Assembly (NCBI RefSeq): GCF_000427465.1
Contig: NZ_ATYB01000008.1
Span: 434,001-498,000 of the forward strand
DNA length: 64,000 nucleotides
Source: Sinorhizobium arboris LMG 14919
GTDB taxonomy: Bacteria; Pseudomonadota; Alphaproteobacteria; Rhizobiales; Rhizobiaceae
Reading direction: 5' to 3'
Position numbers and translations under genes: made by a program. Positions 8,652 to 18,314 of this stretch are shown here, piece after piece. The first letter of the stretch is position 1. Each line of letters starts with the position of its first letter. The notes below the pieces were generated by a model, which saw only the letters and a list, made by a program, of their open reading frames with translations, made no database searches and had not been told where the DNA came from.

Positions 8652-10052
8652 CTAAAGGATCTCGTCTTTGAGGTAGTACCAGCGATACATCCCCCACTGG
8701 CCAAGGCGTCTGAACGGCGTGAGCAGGCCGTGGCTCGGCAGCGGCGAGGTGAAGATCGGCAGATCGAGGGTGCCGCCCTTGCCCGCCACCATCTGGGCCA
8801 TGCGGCGGCCGGCCTGGGCGGAATACATGACCCCGTTGCCGCCATAGCCCATGGCGTAGAACAGCGGCTGCTTCGGGTCGGGCCGGAAGACCCGCGGCAT
8901 CATGTCGTGGCTGACATCGACCCAGCCCCACCAGGAGTAGTCGATCCGGATCCCCTTCAGGATCGGAAACTTTCGGTACAGTCCTTCGAGCAGCCGATCG
9001 AGATGTTTGGGATTCACCGCATCGCGGCCGGTGATGGCGCTGCGGCTGCCGATCTGCACGCGGCCGTCCGGCATCATCCGGTAATAGTGGCGCAGCGTGC
9101 GCGTATCGGTGAGCGGGATCCGCGTCTTGAAGTTCAGTTCGGTGCGTTCTTCCTCGGTCAGCGGGCGCGTGACGATCGAGTTGGAGAGGATCGGCATCAG
9201 CCGGTGCCGAGTCAGCATATGCAGGTCCGGCGAGGTATAGCCCGCCGTCGCGATGCAGACGGCGCGTGCACGAACGGTGCCGCCCGGCGTAGACAGATGA
9301 TAGGCGCCGCTCTTCCATTCGCAGCCGATAACGGGGCTTGCCGTGTGGACCCGTGCACCGAGCTTGCGCGCCAGATTGAGGTAGCCGAAGGCGAGCTTGG
9401 CCGCGTGGATGCCCATGCCGTCCGGTTCGTACATCGCCCCCCTCGCCTCCTCGTCGCGTAGGAAGCCGCGGTGGACCTCGTCGCGGCCGACGATGCGCGA
9501 GCGGTAGCCGAAAACCTCGTTTAGAAGCCGCGACTCGGCTTCGAGCGCCGGCATCACCTTTTCGCGATGGGCGATATAGAGGTGGCCGCCGTCCTGAGGG
9601 TCGCAGTCGATCTCCGGCGAGCGGATCAGGTCTCGGAAGAGATCGAAGGCTTCGCTGATTTCGCCGTGCAGCCTTCTGGCGACATCGACGCCCCAGCGCT
9701 CTATCCACTGCGAACGCTTGAGCCGGCCGGCGGAGATCTGCGCCTGACCGCCATTGCGGGTGCTGCAGCCCCAGGCGACTCCATTGGCTTCGAGCACCGT
9801 CGCCTTTATGCCGTGTTCCTGGGCCAGATGGATCGCGCAGGAGAGCCCCGTATATCCGGAGCCGACGATAGCGACGTCGACGTCCGTATCGCGTGTAACC
9901 GGTCCGTCGTCGGCAGGCGGCGTGCCGGCAGTGCCGATCCAATAGGTCGGCGCATAGTCCTTGCCGTCGCCCGGATGGGGCGCGCGGATCGGGTCATAGG
10001 TCGGATCGAAGGGCTTCCGCGATGCGATCGGTCTGGCCAGCTGGTGTTCCAT
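8652..10052 (-). CDS. tauY: Taurine dehydrogenase large subunit (FAD-dependent, DAO fold)
   Basis: The 466-residue protein has a DAO-type FAD-binding motif, DVAIVGSGYTGLSCAIHLA (about residues 58-76), a second flavin-contact region TRNGGQAQISAGRL, and a C-terminal GYGGNGVMYSAQAGRRMA segment typical of glycine-oxidase-like enzymes. TauXY oxidatively deaminates taurine to sulfoacetaldehyde, feeding Xsc. It lies 24 bp after tauX at the end of the tauABCXY operon. Without context it could only be called an FAD-dependent amine oxidoreductase; the neighbours make the taurine role strong. Confidence 0.9.
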   Translation of the reverse strand: MEHQLARPIASRKPFDPTYDPIRAPHPGDGKDYAPTYWIGTAGTPPADDGPVTRDTDVDVAIVGSGYTGLSCAIHLAQEHGIKATVLEANGVAWGCSTRNGGQAQISAGRLKRSQWIERWGVDVARRLHGEISEAFDLFRDLIRSPEIDCDPQDGGHLYIAHREKVMPALEAESRLLNEVFGYRSRIVGRDEVHRGFLRDEEARGAMYEPDGMGIHAAKLAFGYLNLARKLGARVHTASPVIGCEWKSGAYHLSTPGGTVRARAVCIATAGYTSPDLHMLTRHRLMPILSNSIVTRPLTEEERTELNFKTRIPLTDTRTLRHYYRMMPDGRVQIGSRSAITGRDAVNPKHLDRLLEGLYRKFPILKGIRIDYSWWGWVDVSHDMMPRVFRPDPKQPLFYAMGYGGNGVMYSAQAGRRMAQMVAGKGGTLDLPIFTSPLPSHGLLTPFRRLGQWGMYRWYYLKDEIL

Positions 10053-10076
10053 GTCGTGATCCTGCCCTGGAGGCTC

Positions 10077-10493
10077 TCAGTATCTCGGCTGCGGTTCGAT
10101 GAGCGGTCGGTTCTTGCGGAATGCCTGCTTGCGGACGATCTTTCCGTCGCGAAGCGTGAAGAGATCGCAGCCTTCCGCGACGATCCGCGTCCCGTCCGCA
10201 TTGGTCCCCGAGAAGGTCCACTCGGAGACGGCGCGATCGCCGTGGACGAAATGGCTGTGATGATCCCAATGGGCATCCCGCATTGCCGTCCATACGCCTG
10301 AGAAGGAATCGGCAATCGCCTCGGCGCCGGCGATGCGTTTGCCGCAGGCCTCCGGGCCGGCAACGGCGTTGAAGACGCAATCGGCAGCAAAAAACGCCAT
10401 GACGTTGTCGATGTCGTGCCTGTTGAAGGCGTCGAAAAGCTTTGCAAGATCTTCGGCGGTCATGTCGAAATTCCTTTGTTCATGCCTGGGCAT
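10077..10493 (-). CDS. tauX: Taurine dehydrogenase small subunit (NTF2/SnoaL-like)
   Basis: This 138-residue protein has an NTF2/SnoaL-like fold pattern (LAKLFDAFNRHDIDNVMAFF at about residues 14-33, HFVHGDRAVSEWTFSGTNADG in the middle). It sits between tauC and tauY, where TauX is found in other taurine degraders; the small subunit is required with TauY for taurine dehydrogenase activity. The start at 10493 gives an N-terminus of usual length. An 86-bp gap separates it from tauC, enough for a weak internal promoter, although none is obvious. Confidence 0.85.
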   Translation of the reverse strand: MPRHEQRNFDMTAEDLAKLFDAFNRHDIDNVMAFFAADCVFNAVAGPEACGKRIAGAEAIADSFSGVWTAMRDAHWDHHSHFVHGDRAVSEWTFSGTNADGTRIVAEGCDLFTLRDGKIVRKQAFRKNRPLIEPQPRY

Positions 10494-10579
10494 AGCTTCG
10501 CCGGGCGGGCGGCTGTACGCCCGTTGAAATGCTTGAGACGAGATTGTCCGGGGCGCCGACTACTTCCGATCGGCTGCCG

Positions 10580-11407
10580 TCACACTTTGCCCTTCCAGGG
10601 AATGAGCGCCTTTTCGAGGTAGCGGATCATGAGATCGAAGGCGAAGGCGAAGACGCCGATGACGACGATGCCCATGATGACCGTATCGCTGGCGAGGTAT
10701 TCGGCGGCATTCAGCACCATGAAGCCGAGGCCACGATGGGCGGCCACCATTTCGGCGGCGACGAGCGTGGTCCAGCCGACGCCGATCCCGATGCGCATCC
10801 CCGTGAATATCTCCGGCAGGGCAGCCTTCAGGATCACATGCCTGATGACCTGAGCTCGCGTCGCGCCCATCGCGTAGGCCGCATGGATCTGTTCCGTCGA
10901 GACCGAGCGGACACCGGCCCTGGCGGCGATCGCCATCGGCGCAAAGATCGCCAGATAGATCAGGAATACTTTCGGAAATTCACCGATGCCGAGCCAGATG
11001 ATGATCAGCGGCAGATAGGCGAGCGGCGGCAGTGGCCGGTAGAATTCGATGATCGGGTCGAAGAGACCGCGCACCACCCGGTTGACGCCCATGAGGATGC
11101 CGACGGGAACGGCGGTGACGAGAGCCAGCAGGAAAGCTCCGAGCACGCGGCCGAGACTTGCCAGCGTATGCTGCGCCAGAGTGGAATTCGACACCCCTTC
11201 CGTAAGCGCAATCACGAACTTGTCCCAGACGGCGAGCGGCGACGGCAGGAACAGCGGCTTGATCCAGCCCATTTCGGTCACGAGCAGCCAGAGTGAGATG
11301 AACGCCAGGGCGGTCAGCAGGCTGATATGCCCGCTCATGCCGTCGCCCGGCGCTCCGTAGATCCTGCCCGGGCGAACGGGTTTACTCTTGGCGACACCCT
11401 CAAGCAT
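10580..11407 (-). CDS. tauC: Taurine ABC transporter permease
   Basis: The 275-residue inner-membrane protein has about six membrane segments and the BPD permease EAA loop ([20 protein letters not shown], then [20 protein letters not shown]). It follows the TauC/SsuC pattern. The ATG at 11407 overlaps the end of tauB by eight bases and is preferred over upstream in-frame starts that fall inside tauB. Together with TauA and TauB it forms the importer for taurine. Confidence 0.93.
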   Translation of the reverse strand: MLEGVAKSKPVRPGRIYGAPGDGMSGHISLLTALAFISLWLLVTEMGWIKPLFLPSPLAVWDKFVIALTEGVSNSTLAQHTLASLGRVLGAFLLALVTAVPVGILMGVNRVVRGLFDPIIEFYRPLPPLAYLPLIIIWLGIGEFPKVFLIYLAIFAPMAIAARAGVRSVSTEQIHAAYAMGATRAQVIRHVILKAALPEIFTGMRIGIGVGWTTLVAAEMVAAHRGLGFMVLNAAEYLASDTVIMGIVVIGVFAFAFDLMIRYLEKALIPWKGKV

Positions 11408-12212
11408 GGAGGAGCTCCGGGTTGCCGGACTGGCGCTCGTCGCCATAGATGATGCCGAGGATCTGTTCGCGCATGTCGATGAAGTCGCGGCTGGATTTGA
11501 TTGCGCGTGCATTGCCGTTCTCCAGGAAGCGTTTGTTGAAGTCGAGCTCGTAGGTGTGGGTGATGCGGCCCGGACGGGGCGACATCACGATCAGCCTGGA
11601 GCCGAGGAACAGCGCCTCCTCGACGCTGTGGGTGATGAAGAAGAACATCTTGTTGGTGAGTTGCCAGACCTCCAGCAACAGTTCCTGAATGGTCTCGCGC
11701 GTCAGCGCATCGAGGGCTGCCATCGGCTCGTCCATGAGCAGCATCGAAGGATCGCAAGTGAGCGCGCGAGCGATGCCGACACGCTGCTGCATGCCGCCGG
11801 AGAGGTGATAGATCATGTGCCGGTGGAAATCCTGCAGCCCGACAAGGGCGAGATTCCTGGTCGCAAGGTCCCGCCGGGTCGCTTTGTCGACACCCCTGAG
11901 CTTCAATCCGAACTCGGTATTGTCGATGACGTTGAGCCACGGGAGCAGCGCGTGCTTCTGGAAGACGACGCCGCGGTCGGCGCCGGGGCCGGTGATGCGG
12001 CGGTCTCCCAGCATGATTTCCCCTGCGCTCGGCGCCATGAAACCGGCCATGAGGTTCAGGAGCGTGGTCTTGCCGCAGCCCGATGCGCCGAGGGCTACGA
12101 CGAAATCGCCGCTGTTGATCTCGAGATTCACGCCCTTGAGCGCGATGACCGCCTGGTCCGAATAGAGACCGGGATAGGTCAGACTGACATTGCTGACGTT
12201 GAGCGTTTCCAT
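11400..12212 (-). CDS. tauB: Taurine ABC transporter ATP-binding protein
   Basis: This 270-residue nucleotide-binding protein carries Walker [10 protein letters not shown] (about residues 43-51), the signature [15 protein letters not shown] (about 139-153) and Walker [13 protein letters not shown] (about 160-171), plus the H-loop [11 protein letters not shown]. The [11 protein letters not shown] start at 12212 begins the ABC fold; the frame is open upstream but the preceding residues are arginine-rich shadow sequence. It is 89 bp after tauA and overlaps tauC. It powers taurine uptake on the cytoplasmic face. Confidence 0.94.
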   Translation of the reverse strand: METLNVSNVSLTYPGLYSDQAVIALKGVNLEINSGDFVVALGASGCGKTTLLNLMAGFMAPSAGEIMLGDRRITGPGADRGVVFQKHALLPWLNVIDNTEFGLKLRGVDKATRRDLATRNLALVGLQDFHRHMIYHLSGGMQQRVGIARALTCDPSMLLMDEPMAALDALTRETIQELLLEVWQLTNKMFFFITHSVEEALFLGSRLIVMSPRPGRITHTYELDFNKRFLENGNARAIKSSRDFIDMREQILGIIYGDERQSGNPELLHA

Positions 12213-12301
12213 GTCGCAGGCCTTCCTGGAACGTGCTGTGTCGAGGATATCAGCGGCGCTCCTGACCGCGCACGGCGCGCGGGCGGGAGCGCGCGTCTCT
12301 G

Positions 12302-13321
12302 CTACTTGGAGGCTTCTCTCGCATAGGCGCCGTTGACGAAGGGCGCGTAGTCGTCGAGCGCGGTGTCGATCTGTTTCTGATCGACCAGAAACCTGGCGCT
12401 CGCCTCCAGCGCCCGGACAGCGCCGCCGCCGAGCCACCTGTCGGAAACCTGCTCGTCGGCGGTCGGGAAGGACAGAAGGCTCAGAGCCTGCACGATGCCT
12501 TCAGGGTCGCCGCCGATCAGCTTGACCATGCCCTGAATCTGCGGCGAGTCAGCCGTCCAGCCGCTGCCATTCGCCTTGTAATCGGCATAGGCGTCCGCGA
12601 GCACCTTGGTGAAGGCGGCCATGAACTTGGGGTTCTCTTCGGCCCATTTCTTGTCGGCCACCAGTCCGTCGAAGGTCGGCACGCTCGCCGCTCCGATCTC
12701 CTCGGAATCGGAGATGGCCTTGCCGTTCTTCAAAAGTTCCGACAGCGCGGGTGGCCAGACATAGGCGGCATCGATGTCGCCGCGCTGCCAGGCAGCGACG
12801 ATCTGCGGCGGCTTCATGTTGAGAATGTTCACTTCCCGGGGATCGGTTTTCCAGACCTGTTCAAGGCCGACCAACAGATGGAAGTGCGAAGTCGAGACGA
12901 AAGGCACACCGACATTCTTTCCCTTCAGGTCTTCCGGCTTTTCGATGCCGGACCCTTCTCGGACGACGAGCGCTTCCGACTTGCCGATATTGTCGAGGAT
13001 CCAGAAGAGTTCGAGCCCCACGCCGCGGGTCGCCGCGGCCGTCGTACCGGTCGAGCCGATGACGCCGATCGGCACGTTGCCCGAGGCGAGCGCGGTCGAA
13101 ATGTCGCCGCCGGAGCTGAACTGGCGCCAATCGATCGTATAGCCGGCCTCCTTCGCCGCGGCATCGAAACGACCGTCGGCAATTGCCGAGATGAACGGGC
13201 CGACGATCTGCTGGTAGCCCACGACGACGGTGGTTTCCGCCTGGACGGCGAAGGAGGTGAGGATGCCGGCGGCGATGGCCACGGCTCCGGATAAGTGCTT
13301 GAAACTTCTAAGATGGATCAT
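12302..13321 (-). CDS. tauA: Taurine ABC transporter substrate-binding protein
   Basis: The 339-residue protein begins with a Sec signal peptide ([20 protein letters not shown], likely cut after VQA near residue 28). The mature part is a type II periplasmic binding protein of the TauA/SsuA family ([20 protein letters not shown], then [18 protein letters not shown]). The start at 13321 follows a GAGGG ribosome site; an earlier in-frame start lacks one. First gene of tauABCXY, divergent from tauR, with candidate TauR boxes about 113-143 bp upstream. Confidence 0.94.
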   Translation of the reverse strand: MIHLRSFKHLSGAVAIAAGILTSFAVQAETTVVVGYQQIVGPFISAIADGRFDAAAKEAGYTIDWRQFSSGGDISTALASGNVPIGVIGSTGTTAAATRGVGLELFWILDNIGKSEALVVREGSGIEKPEDLKGKNVGVPFVSTSHFHLLVGLEQVWKTDPREVNILNMKPPQIVAAWQRGDIDAAYVWPPALSELLKNGKAISDSEEIGAASVPTFDGLVADKKWAEENPKFMAAFTKVLADAYADYKANGSGWTADSPQIQGMVKLIGGDPEGIVQALSLLSFPTADEQVSDRWLGGGAVRALEASARFLVDQKQIDTALDDYAPFVNGAYAREASK

Positions 13322-13433
13322 GTCGTTACCCTCTTCGTTATGTCGCCCCGCTTCTTGCGGGGTCGCGCCGTGCATTGAGTGACGGTCTTTGCTTGCCGAA
13401 TAGAAATAGGCTCACGCTTCGGATTGCCTTATA

Positions 13434-13464
13434 TCCAGTTGGGAAGTTGGATGAGTCCAGTTGG
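13434..13464. promoter_or_regulatory. Candidate TauR boxes: direct repeats between tauA and tauR
   Basis: TCCAGTTGG occurs at 13434-13442 and again at 13456-13464, 22 bp apart (two helical turns), with another AGTTGG at 13445-13450. Read toward tauA these are CCAACTGGAC and CCAACTGGAT, containing the CTGGA(C/T) core described for TauR boxes in Rhodobacter. Regular helical spacing suits a dimeric MocR regulator. The binding itself is inferred. Confidence 0.6.
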
Positions 13465-13477
13465 ACGAGGTGAGACA

Positions 13478-14953
13478 ATGGCGGGCGCGACCGTCTCCGA
13501 AACGATCTTCTTCCTCGACCGGGCCAGCCAGACGGGGCTGCAGGCGCAGATCCGCGAAACGATCGTGTCTGCAGTGTTGTCCGGCCGACTGACGCCTGGC
13601 GCCCGGTTGCCCTCCAGCCGCAAGCTTGCGGCCTATCTGAATATTTCGCGGATCACCGTAACGCTCGCCTATCAGGAACTCGCTTCTCAGGGCTATGTGG
13701 AGGCGGCGAACCGGAGCGGCTACCGCGTCGCCGGCAAACCCCCGACGACAGCCATCGCGATGCAGGTCGCCCATGCTGCGGCCGATGCGGTCGACTGGTC
13801 GGCCAAGTTGCGCTCGACCTTCATCGTCGCCAAGCAAATGCGCAAGCCGCTCGACTGGCGAGCCTATCCCTACCCGTTCCTATATGGCCAGATGGACCCT
13901 TCGCTGTTCGATCTCACCGCCTGGCGCGACTGTGCGCGGCGGGCGCTGGCGCGCGAGGATTTCGAACTGATGGCGGGCGATTTCGCGGCGGCGGACGACA
14001 TCCAGCTTGTCAACTATATCTGCTCGCGCACATTGCCGGGCCGCGGCATCCGTGCGAACCCCGACGAGATCCTGGTGACGGTGGGCGCGCAGAACGCCCT
14101 CTGGATCGTCATTCAGCTCCTGTTACGTCAGGGCGCCCAGGCGGTCTGCGAGAACCCCTGCCATCCCGACATGAGTGCATCGCTTCGCTTGAGCGGCGCC
14201 GCGATCACCTTCGTCGACGTCGACGGGGACGGCCTGCCGCCCGCCGCGCTTCCGGCAAAGGTCGATGCCGTGTTCGTCACGCCCAGCCATCATTCGCCGA
14301 CCGGCGCGACGATGCCGATCGAGCGGCGGGCGGCCTTGCTCGAGGCGGCCGCCGCCAAGGACTTCATCATCGTCGAGGACGATTACGAGTTCGAGATGAG
14401 CTTTCTGGCGCCCCCCTCCCCGGCCCTCAAGGCCTTCGACCGCAGCAGCCGGGTCTTCTACATCGGCAGTTTCTCCAAGTCTCTGTTTCCCGGCCTGCGT
14501 CTCGGCTATCTGGTGGCGCCGGCTACCGTTATCCGGGAGGCGCGGGCACTGCGCGCCCTGATGCTGCGGCATCCGCCGGGACATCTCCAGAGAACGGCCG
14601 CCTATTTCCTGGCGCTCGGACACTATGATGCCGTGCTGCACCGCATGCGCGAGGAGTATCATCGCCGCCATATCACCATGGACGTTGCCCTTCGGGATGC
14701 CGGGTTGAAGATCGCCGGATCTGCGGCTTTCGGCGGCACGTCCTTCTGGATCGAGGGGCCGGAAGGTCTCGATGCGGACTTGCTGATGAACGCTTTGCGG
14801 AAGGACGGCGTGCTGATCGAATCCGGGTCGCCCTTCTTCCCGAAGGACGACGGTCCATGCCGCTTTTTCCGCATGGGCTACTCGTCGATCGCGCGCAACC
14901 GCATTGCCGACGGCGTGGCGCTGACTGCGGCACGGATCGCCGAGCGGGGTTAG
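13478..14953 (+). CDS. tauR: MocR-family (GntR/aminotransferase) taurine regulator
   Basis: This 491-residue protein joins an N-terminal GntR winged helix (about residues 17-90; RLPSSRKLAAYLNISRITVT) to a class I aminotransferase-like domain carrying the PLP-lysine motif GSFSKSLFPGLRLGYL (about 330-345). That is the MocR architecture of TauR, which activates taurine genes in response to taurine with PLP. The ATG at 13478 is chosen because GAGGTGAG lies just upstream; an in-frame ATG at 13451 is possible but would overlap the candidate operator. It is divergent from tauA. Confidence 0.9.
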   Translation: MAGATVSETIFFLDRASQTGLQAQIRETIVSAVLSGRLTPGARLPSSRKLAAYLNISRITVTLAYQELASQGYVEAANRSGYRVAGKPPTTAIAMQVAHAAADAVDWSAKLRSTFIVAKQMRKPLDWRAYPYPFLYGQMDPSLFDLTAWRDCARRALAREDFELMAGDFAAADDIQLVNYICSRTLPGRGIRANPDEILVTVGAQNALWIVIQLLLRQGAQAVCENPCHPDMSASLRLSGAAITFVDVDGDGLPPAALPAKVDAVFVTPSHHSPTGATMPIERRAALLEAAAAKDFIIVEDDYEFEMSFLAPPSPALKAFDRSSRVFYIGSFSKSLFPGLRLGYLVAPATVIREARALRALMLRHPPGHLQRTAAYFLALGHYDAVLHRMREEYHRRHITMDVALRDAGLKIAGSAAFGGTSFWIEGPEGLDADLLMNALRKDGVLIESGSPFFPKDDGPCRFFRMGYSSIARNRIADGVALTAARIAERG

Positions 14954-15150
14954 AATGAAGTTTGCAGCTTCGGGGTGGCAGTTAGGGGGCCGAGACCGGC
15001 CCGACAACTTCTGGCGCCCAAACAGCGATAGCAGACCGTCAACCAAATGGGACCGAAGCGTCCGACCGATCAGGGCGGTCTTTTGATTGGTCGAACGTAA
15101 ACGCCCGGCTATGGCGCTAATGAGCTGCCATTGATCGCCGCTGTCGGTCG

Positions 15151-17157
15151 TTAAAATGGTGGTGTCCCACGCGGAAGGCCGGCACGCTCCAGCATTTCAA
15201 GGAAGCGTGAATGATGCATATCCCTCACGTAGCGTGGCACGAAACCTGGGCAGACGTTGCCCACATTGAGATGTGGAAGCTGTGACAGGCAATGATGGAC
15301 GGCCCGGGAAGCTTCCTCATTGTTGCCCGTGGCGGCCGCGGCCGCAGCCCAGTAGAGTGCGCCGCGGACGAAGTCGGGCTTCGTCCTGACGACCCTGCGG
15401 GCCGCCTCCAGAGCCCGCCGGTCGTCGCCGCCGGCAAACAGCGCCACGACCATGCTGTTGTGGCGCCAGAAGTCGATGACGTCGTGGGCTCCGAGCCGGA
15501 CCGCCTCGTTGGCCTGGTGCAGCGCCTCGCTGACCTCGCCGCGCAGGGCGTAGAGTTCGGCGATGTCGCCGCGGGCGCTGGGATAGCTCGGGTTGAGGCT
15601 GATTGCGTGCCGGCATTCGACGACTGCTTCGTCGATCCGGCCTGCGGTTTCGAGCGCGAAGGACAGGATGACGCGCGCGATCTCGTCGTCCGGAACCGCG
15701 CGTACAGCGGCTACCGCAAGGGCCAAAGCGCGCTCGACATGGTCCGGGTGGGACGGAAGCGCGCCCCAGGCGAGCGCCATCGTGATGGCGACGGAAAGCG
15801 TCCGCTTGGCGCGGGCGTTGTCGGGCGCGATCGCCAGCGCCCGCTCGGCAAGATCGATCGCACGCGGCAGGGAGTCGCGCGTCATCGCGAAGTAGTTCAC
15901 GAGAGATTCGTTCACCAACCTGCGCACTTCCGGCGGGCCGGGCGGGCTCTTGTCGCGAACCTTCCAGTTCGTCAGTTGAAGTTCGAGCGTGACGGCCAGC
16001 ACGACGGATCGCGCGATCCGGTCCTGATATTCGAGCGCGTTCTCGGAGTGGCCGTCGAACCTCTCGGCCCAGACGTTGTGGCCGCCGGCGGCGTCGGCGA
16101 GATGAACATTCACCCGCAGGTCGCGGCCAGACCTCTGGATGCTGCCGCCGAGCACGTAGCGCGCACTCAATTGCCGCGGACGTTTCGCATCGTCGCCCGG
16201 AGCAAGCTTCTCCGCGGGGCCGACATTCGAGACGACCACATAGTCCGCCACCTCTGAGAGGGCCGTGATGATGTCCTGGACGAGCCCCTTGGCGAAATAG
16301 TCGTCGCGCCGCTCCGCTGTCAGATTGACGAAATCGGCGACGCTGATGGATGGCCGCCCCTGACGCTGACCTTCCCGAACGACATGTCCGGACGGCAGTG
16401 AGACGGAATTCGATGTTCCATTGGTGGGCGACACCAGGGATTGCCACAGCGCGCGCATCTCCGGGCCGATCTCCACGCCGAATTCCGCCTTCAGCATGCT
16501 CCTGCACGTCTCGAACGTGCGGATCGCCTTGTCGCGCTGGCCGCTCGCCGCCAGGAGTTCCATCTTCAGCCGATAGGACGCTTCCCGCGTCGGCTCCATC
16601 GCCAGCAGGCGGTCGGCCAAGACCAATCCCGCTTCACCGTCAACCAGACGCGCCAGCCTTTCGGTGGATTCGAGCGCGCGATCCAGGAGCCGGCCGCGCT
16701 CGTCAGCTGCCCAGTGCTCGAACGGATCGCTGCCCAGGTGGAAACCGTCGAGGAAAGGCCCGCGATAGAGAGCCAGGGCCGTCCCCAGATCCTCGGGCGA
16801 GCGGGCAGCCAACCCGGCTTCGAAGTCCTCGACATCGACCTCGACGGCGCCTGCCTTCAGGCCGATCAGGTCCTGCCGCGACTGGATGACGTCCACACCC
16901 GCTTTCAGAAGATCCCGGCGCAGGATGCTGATCGTTTGCCTGAGGCTGTTGCGCGCGTGGTCCTCGTCGCTATCGCTCCAGAGCAGGTCGGCCAGTTTCT
17001 CCCTTGGCGCCGCCATTCCCGCGCAGCGGGCGAGGTAGGCTAATAGGGCCGGGCCCCTCTTGCCGGTTAGCTGGATGTAATCGTGTCGTTCGCTCCTGAC
17101 CAGGAAGGGGCCGAGCAACGAGATCCTGACCCTGGCAACACCGTCAACAGTGGTCAT
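15151..17157 (-). CDS. SARP/BTAD-type transcriptional regulator with TolB-like and TPR region
   Basis: From the ATG at 17157 this protein has 668 residues. The N-terminus (about residues 6-110) is an OmpR-type DNA-binding domain as in SARPs (LLGPFLVRSE, LLWSDSDEDHARNSLRQTIS), followed by a bacterial transcriptional activation domain (about 120-240). The middle (about 275-400) resembles the TolB-like region of adenylate-cyclase-type TPR proteins (ARYVLGGSIQRSGRDLRVNV), and the C-terminal third is a chain of TPR-like helices. Alternative start: ATG at 17289 with a weaker ribosome site. It is divergent from a secreted DUF1194 protein, its likeliest close target. The signal it reads is not known. 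Confidence 0.8.
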   Translation of the reverse strand: MTTVDGVARVRISLLGPFLVRSERHDYIQLTGKRGPALLAYLARCAGMAAPREKLADLLWSDSDEDHARNSLRQTISILRRDLLKAGVDVIQSRQDLIGLKAGAVEVDVEDFEAGLAARSPEDLGTALALYRGPFLDGFHLGSDPFEHWAADERGRLLDRALESTERLARLVDGEAGLVLADRLLAMEPTREASYRLKMELLAASGQRDKAIRTFETCRSMLKAEFGVEIGPEMRALWQSLVSPTNGTSNSVSLPSGHVVREGQRQGRPSISVADFVNLTAERRDDYFAKGLVQDIITALSEVADYVVVSNVGPAEKLAPGDDAKRPRQLSARYVLGGSIQRSGRDLRVNVHLADAAGGHNVWAERFDGHSENALEYQDRIARSVVLAVTLELQLTNWKVRDKSPPGPPEVRRLVNESLVNYFAMTRDSLPRAIDLAERALAIAPDNARAKRTLSVAITMALAWGALPSHPDHVERALALAVAAVRAVPDDEIARVILSFALETAGRIDEAVVECRHAISLNPSYPSARGDIAELYALRGEVSEALHQANEAVRLGAHDVIDFWRHNSMVVALFAGGDDRRALEAARRVVRTKPDFVRGALYWAAAAAATGNNEEASRAVHHCLSQLPHLNVGNVCPGFVPRYVRDMHHSRFLEMLERAGLPRGTPPF

Positions 17158-17312
17158 CGTTGGCACCTGTGCGTGCTGGGCCGCTTCATGACGCGACTCT
17201 AACGCAAAAATATCGCCGTGCAAGCTGGACCGCCGAAGCACGCAAGCGCTGTCATCACGGCTGATCAAGTAAGCGGAAGAATTGTGCATGACGGACCAGC
17301 GGGGGATCAATA

Positions 17313-18107
17313 ATGGGAAAACTATTCTTGCAATTGGCAGCGGCGCTGGCCGCCTTGGTGTTATGGGGTCTCCATGCCCGGGCAGCCGACGTCGATACCG
17401 CCGTCGATACCGCCGTCGTGTTCGCGGTCGATTTCTCGTCCTCAATCGATCCTGACACCGCCGACCTGCAGCGCGAAGGACATGCTGCGGCGCTCACGTC
17501 TCCCGATGTTGCTGCGGCGATCGCCCGCAACTATCTCGGATGCATAGGCGTGGCCTATTTCGAATGGGCCAGTCCCGGGCGCACAAGTGTGGTGCTGCCC
17601 TGGACGAGGATCTGCGGCCCCGAGGACGCCGAAGCGGCCGCCCGGATCATCAGGGAGAAGGGCGATACCGGCTACAGCCGCCGGGGCCGAGGCGGGACAT
17701 CCGTTTCTTCGGCCATCGGCGTCGCAAGCCTGCTTCTTGACCAGTTCCCAGGAAATGCCACCAAAAAGATCATCGACATCTCCGGCAACGGCGAGAACAA
17801 TGACGGGCTTCCCGTTCAACCGATCAGGTTGGCGGCAATTGCCAAGGGATACACGATCAACGCGATCGCTGTCGCAGGAAACAATGAACCTATCTACCGG
17901 TTGGCATCCTATTTTTCCGACGAAGTCATTGGCGGGCCCGGGGCCTTCGTGATAACGCCGACAGATCCAGGCGACTACGCCGCGGCGCTGCGCCGCAAAC
18001 TGGTAACCGAAGTGAGCTTGAACGTTCAGTCGCCGTACCCGCCGCAAGCGCGATCGGCTTGGAAGGGCCGAGGGCGACAGGAGTTGAATGAAGCTAGGAG
18101 AGAGTAG
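17313..18107 (+). CDS. Secreted DUF1194 protein (von Willebrand A-like)
   Basis: A signal peptide (about residues 1-24, ending ARA) is followed by a DUF1194 domain with a MIDAS-like start FAVDFSSSIDPDT (about residues 37-49) and the later VIDISGNGENND-like segment KKIIDISGNGENNDG (about 150-164). This family is periplasmic or extracellular and of unknown function, with a vWA-type metal-binding fold. The gene is divergent from the SARP/TPR regulator. The segment just after the signal peptide carries a 12-bp tandem duplication (17391-17414) that repeats the residues VDTA. Confidence 0.82.
   Translation: MGKLFLQLAAALAALVLWGLHARAADVDTAVDTAVVFAVDFSSSIDPDTADLQREGHAAALTSPDVAAAIARNYLGCIGVAYFEWASPGRTSVVLPWTRICGPEDAEAAARIIREKGDTGYSRRGRGGTSVSSAIGVASLLLDQFPGNATKKIIDISGNGENNDGLPVQPIRLAAIAKGYTINAIAVAGNNEPIYRLASYFSDEVIGGPGAFVITPTDPGDYAAALRRKLVTEVSLNVQSPYPPQARSAWKGRGRQELNEARRE
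17391..17414 (+). repeat. 12-bp tandem duplication inside the DUF1194 gene
   Basis: GTCGATACCGCC occurs twice head to tail (17391-17402 and 17403-17414), repeating four codons in frame next to the signal-peptide cleavage site. It may vary in copy number between strains. Confidence 0.85.
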
Positions 18108-18314
18108 GCAAGCAACGGCAACTAAAATGGATATGTCAGTTCCACTGAGGTCCAACTCATTTTCAGCGGCTCTATGCCTGCGCGGCATAACGATGGCGAT
18201 CGGCTCGAAACCGCACGCCGAGTCGATGCTGCGCTGATCAGGTGAGGTCGTTGGTGGAGCGTCCTCGAGACAGCGTCTCTTCTCACCGGATTGAATGCCA
18301 TGATAGGAGCCCCC

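Noticed and set aside
6121..9942. A 1273-codon open frame on the minus strand
   Set aside because: Only the last 533 codons are GMC-like. The rest is antisense to the IclR gene and out of frame with tauY, with shadow-type composition; the GTG at 7722 with a strong ribosome site is the true start.
12213..12301. GC-rich segment between tauA and tauB as a terminator
   Set aside because: The inverted repeat near 12272-12296 is imperfect and short, so no claim is made.
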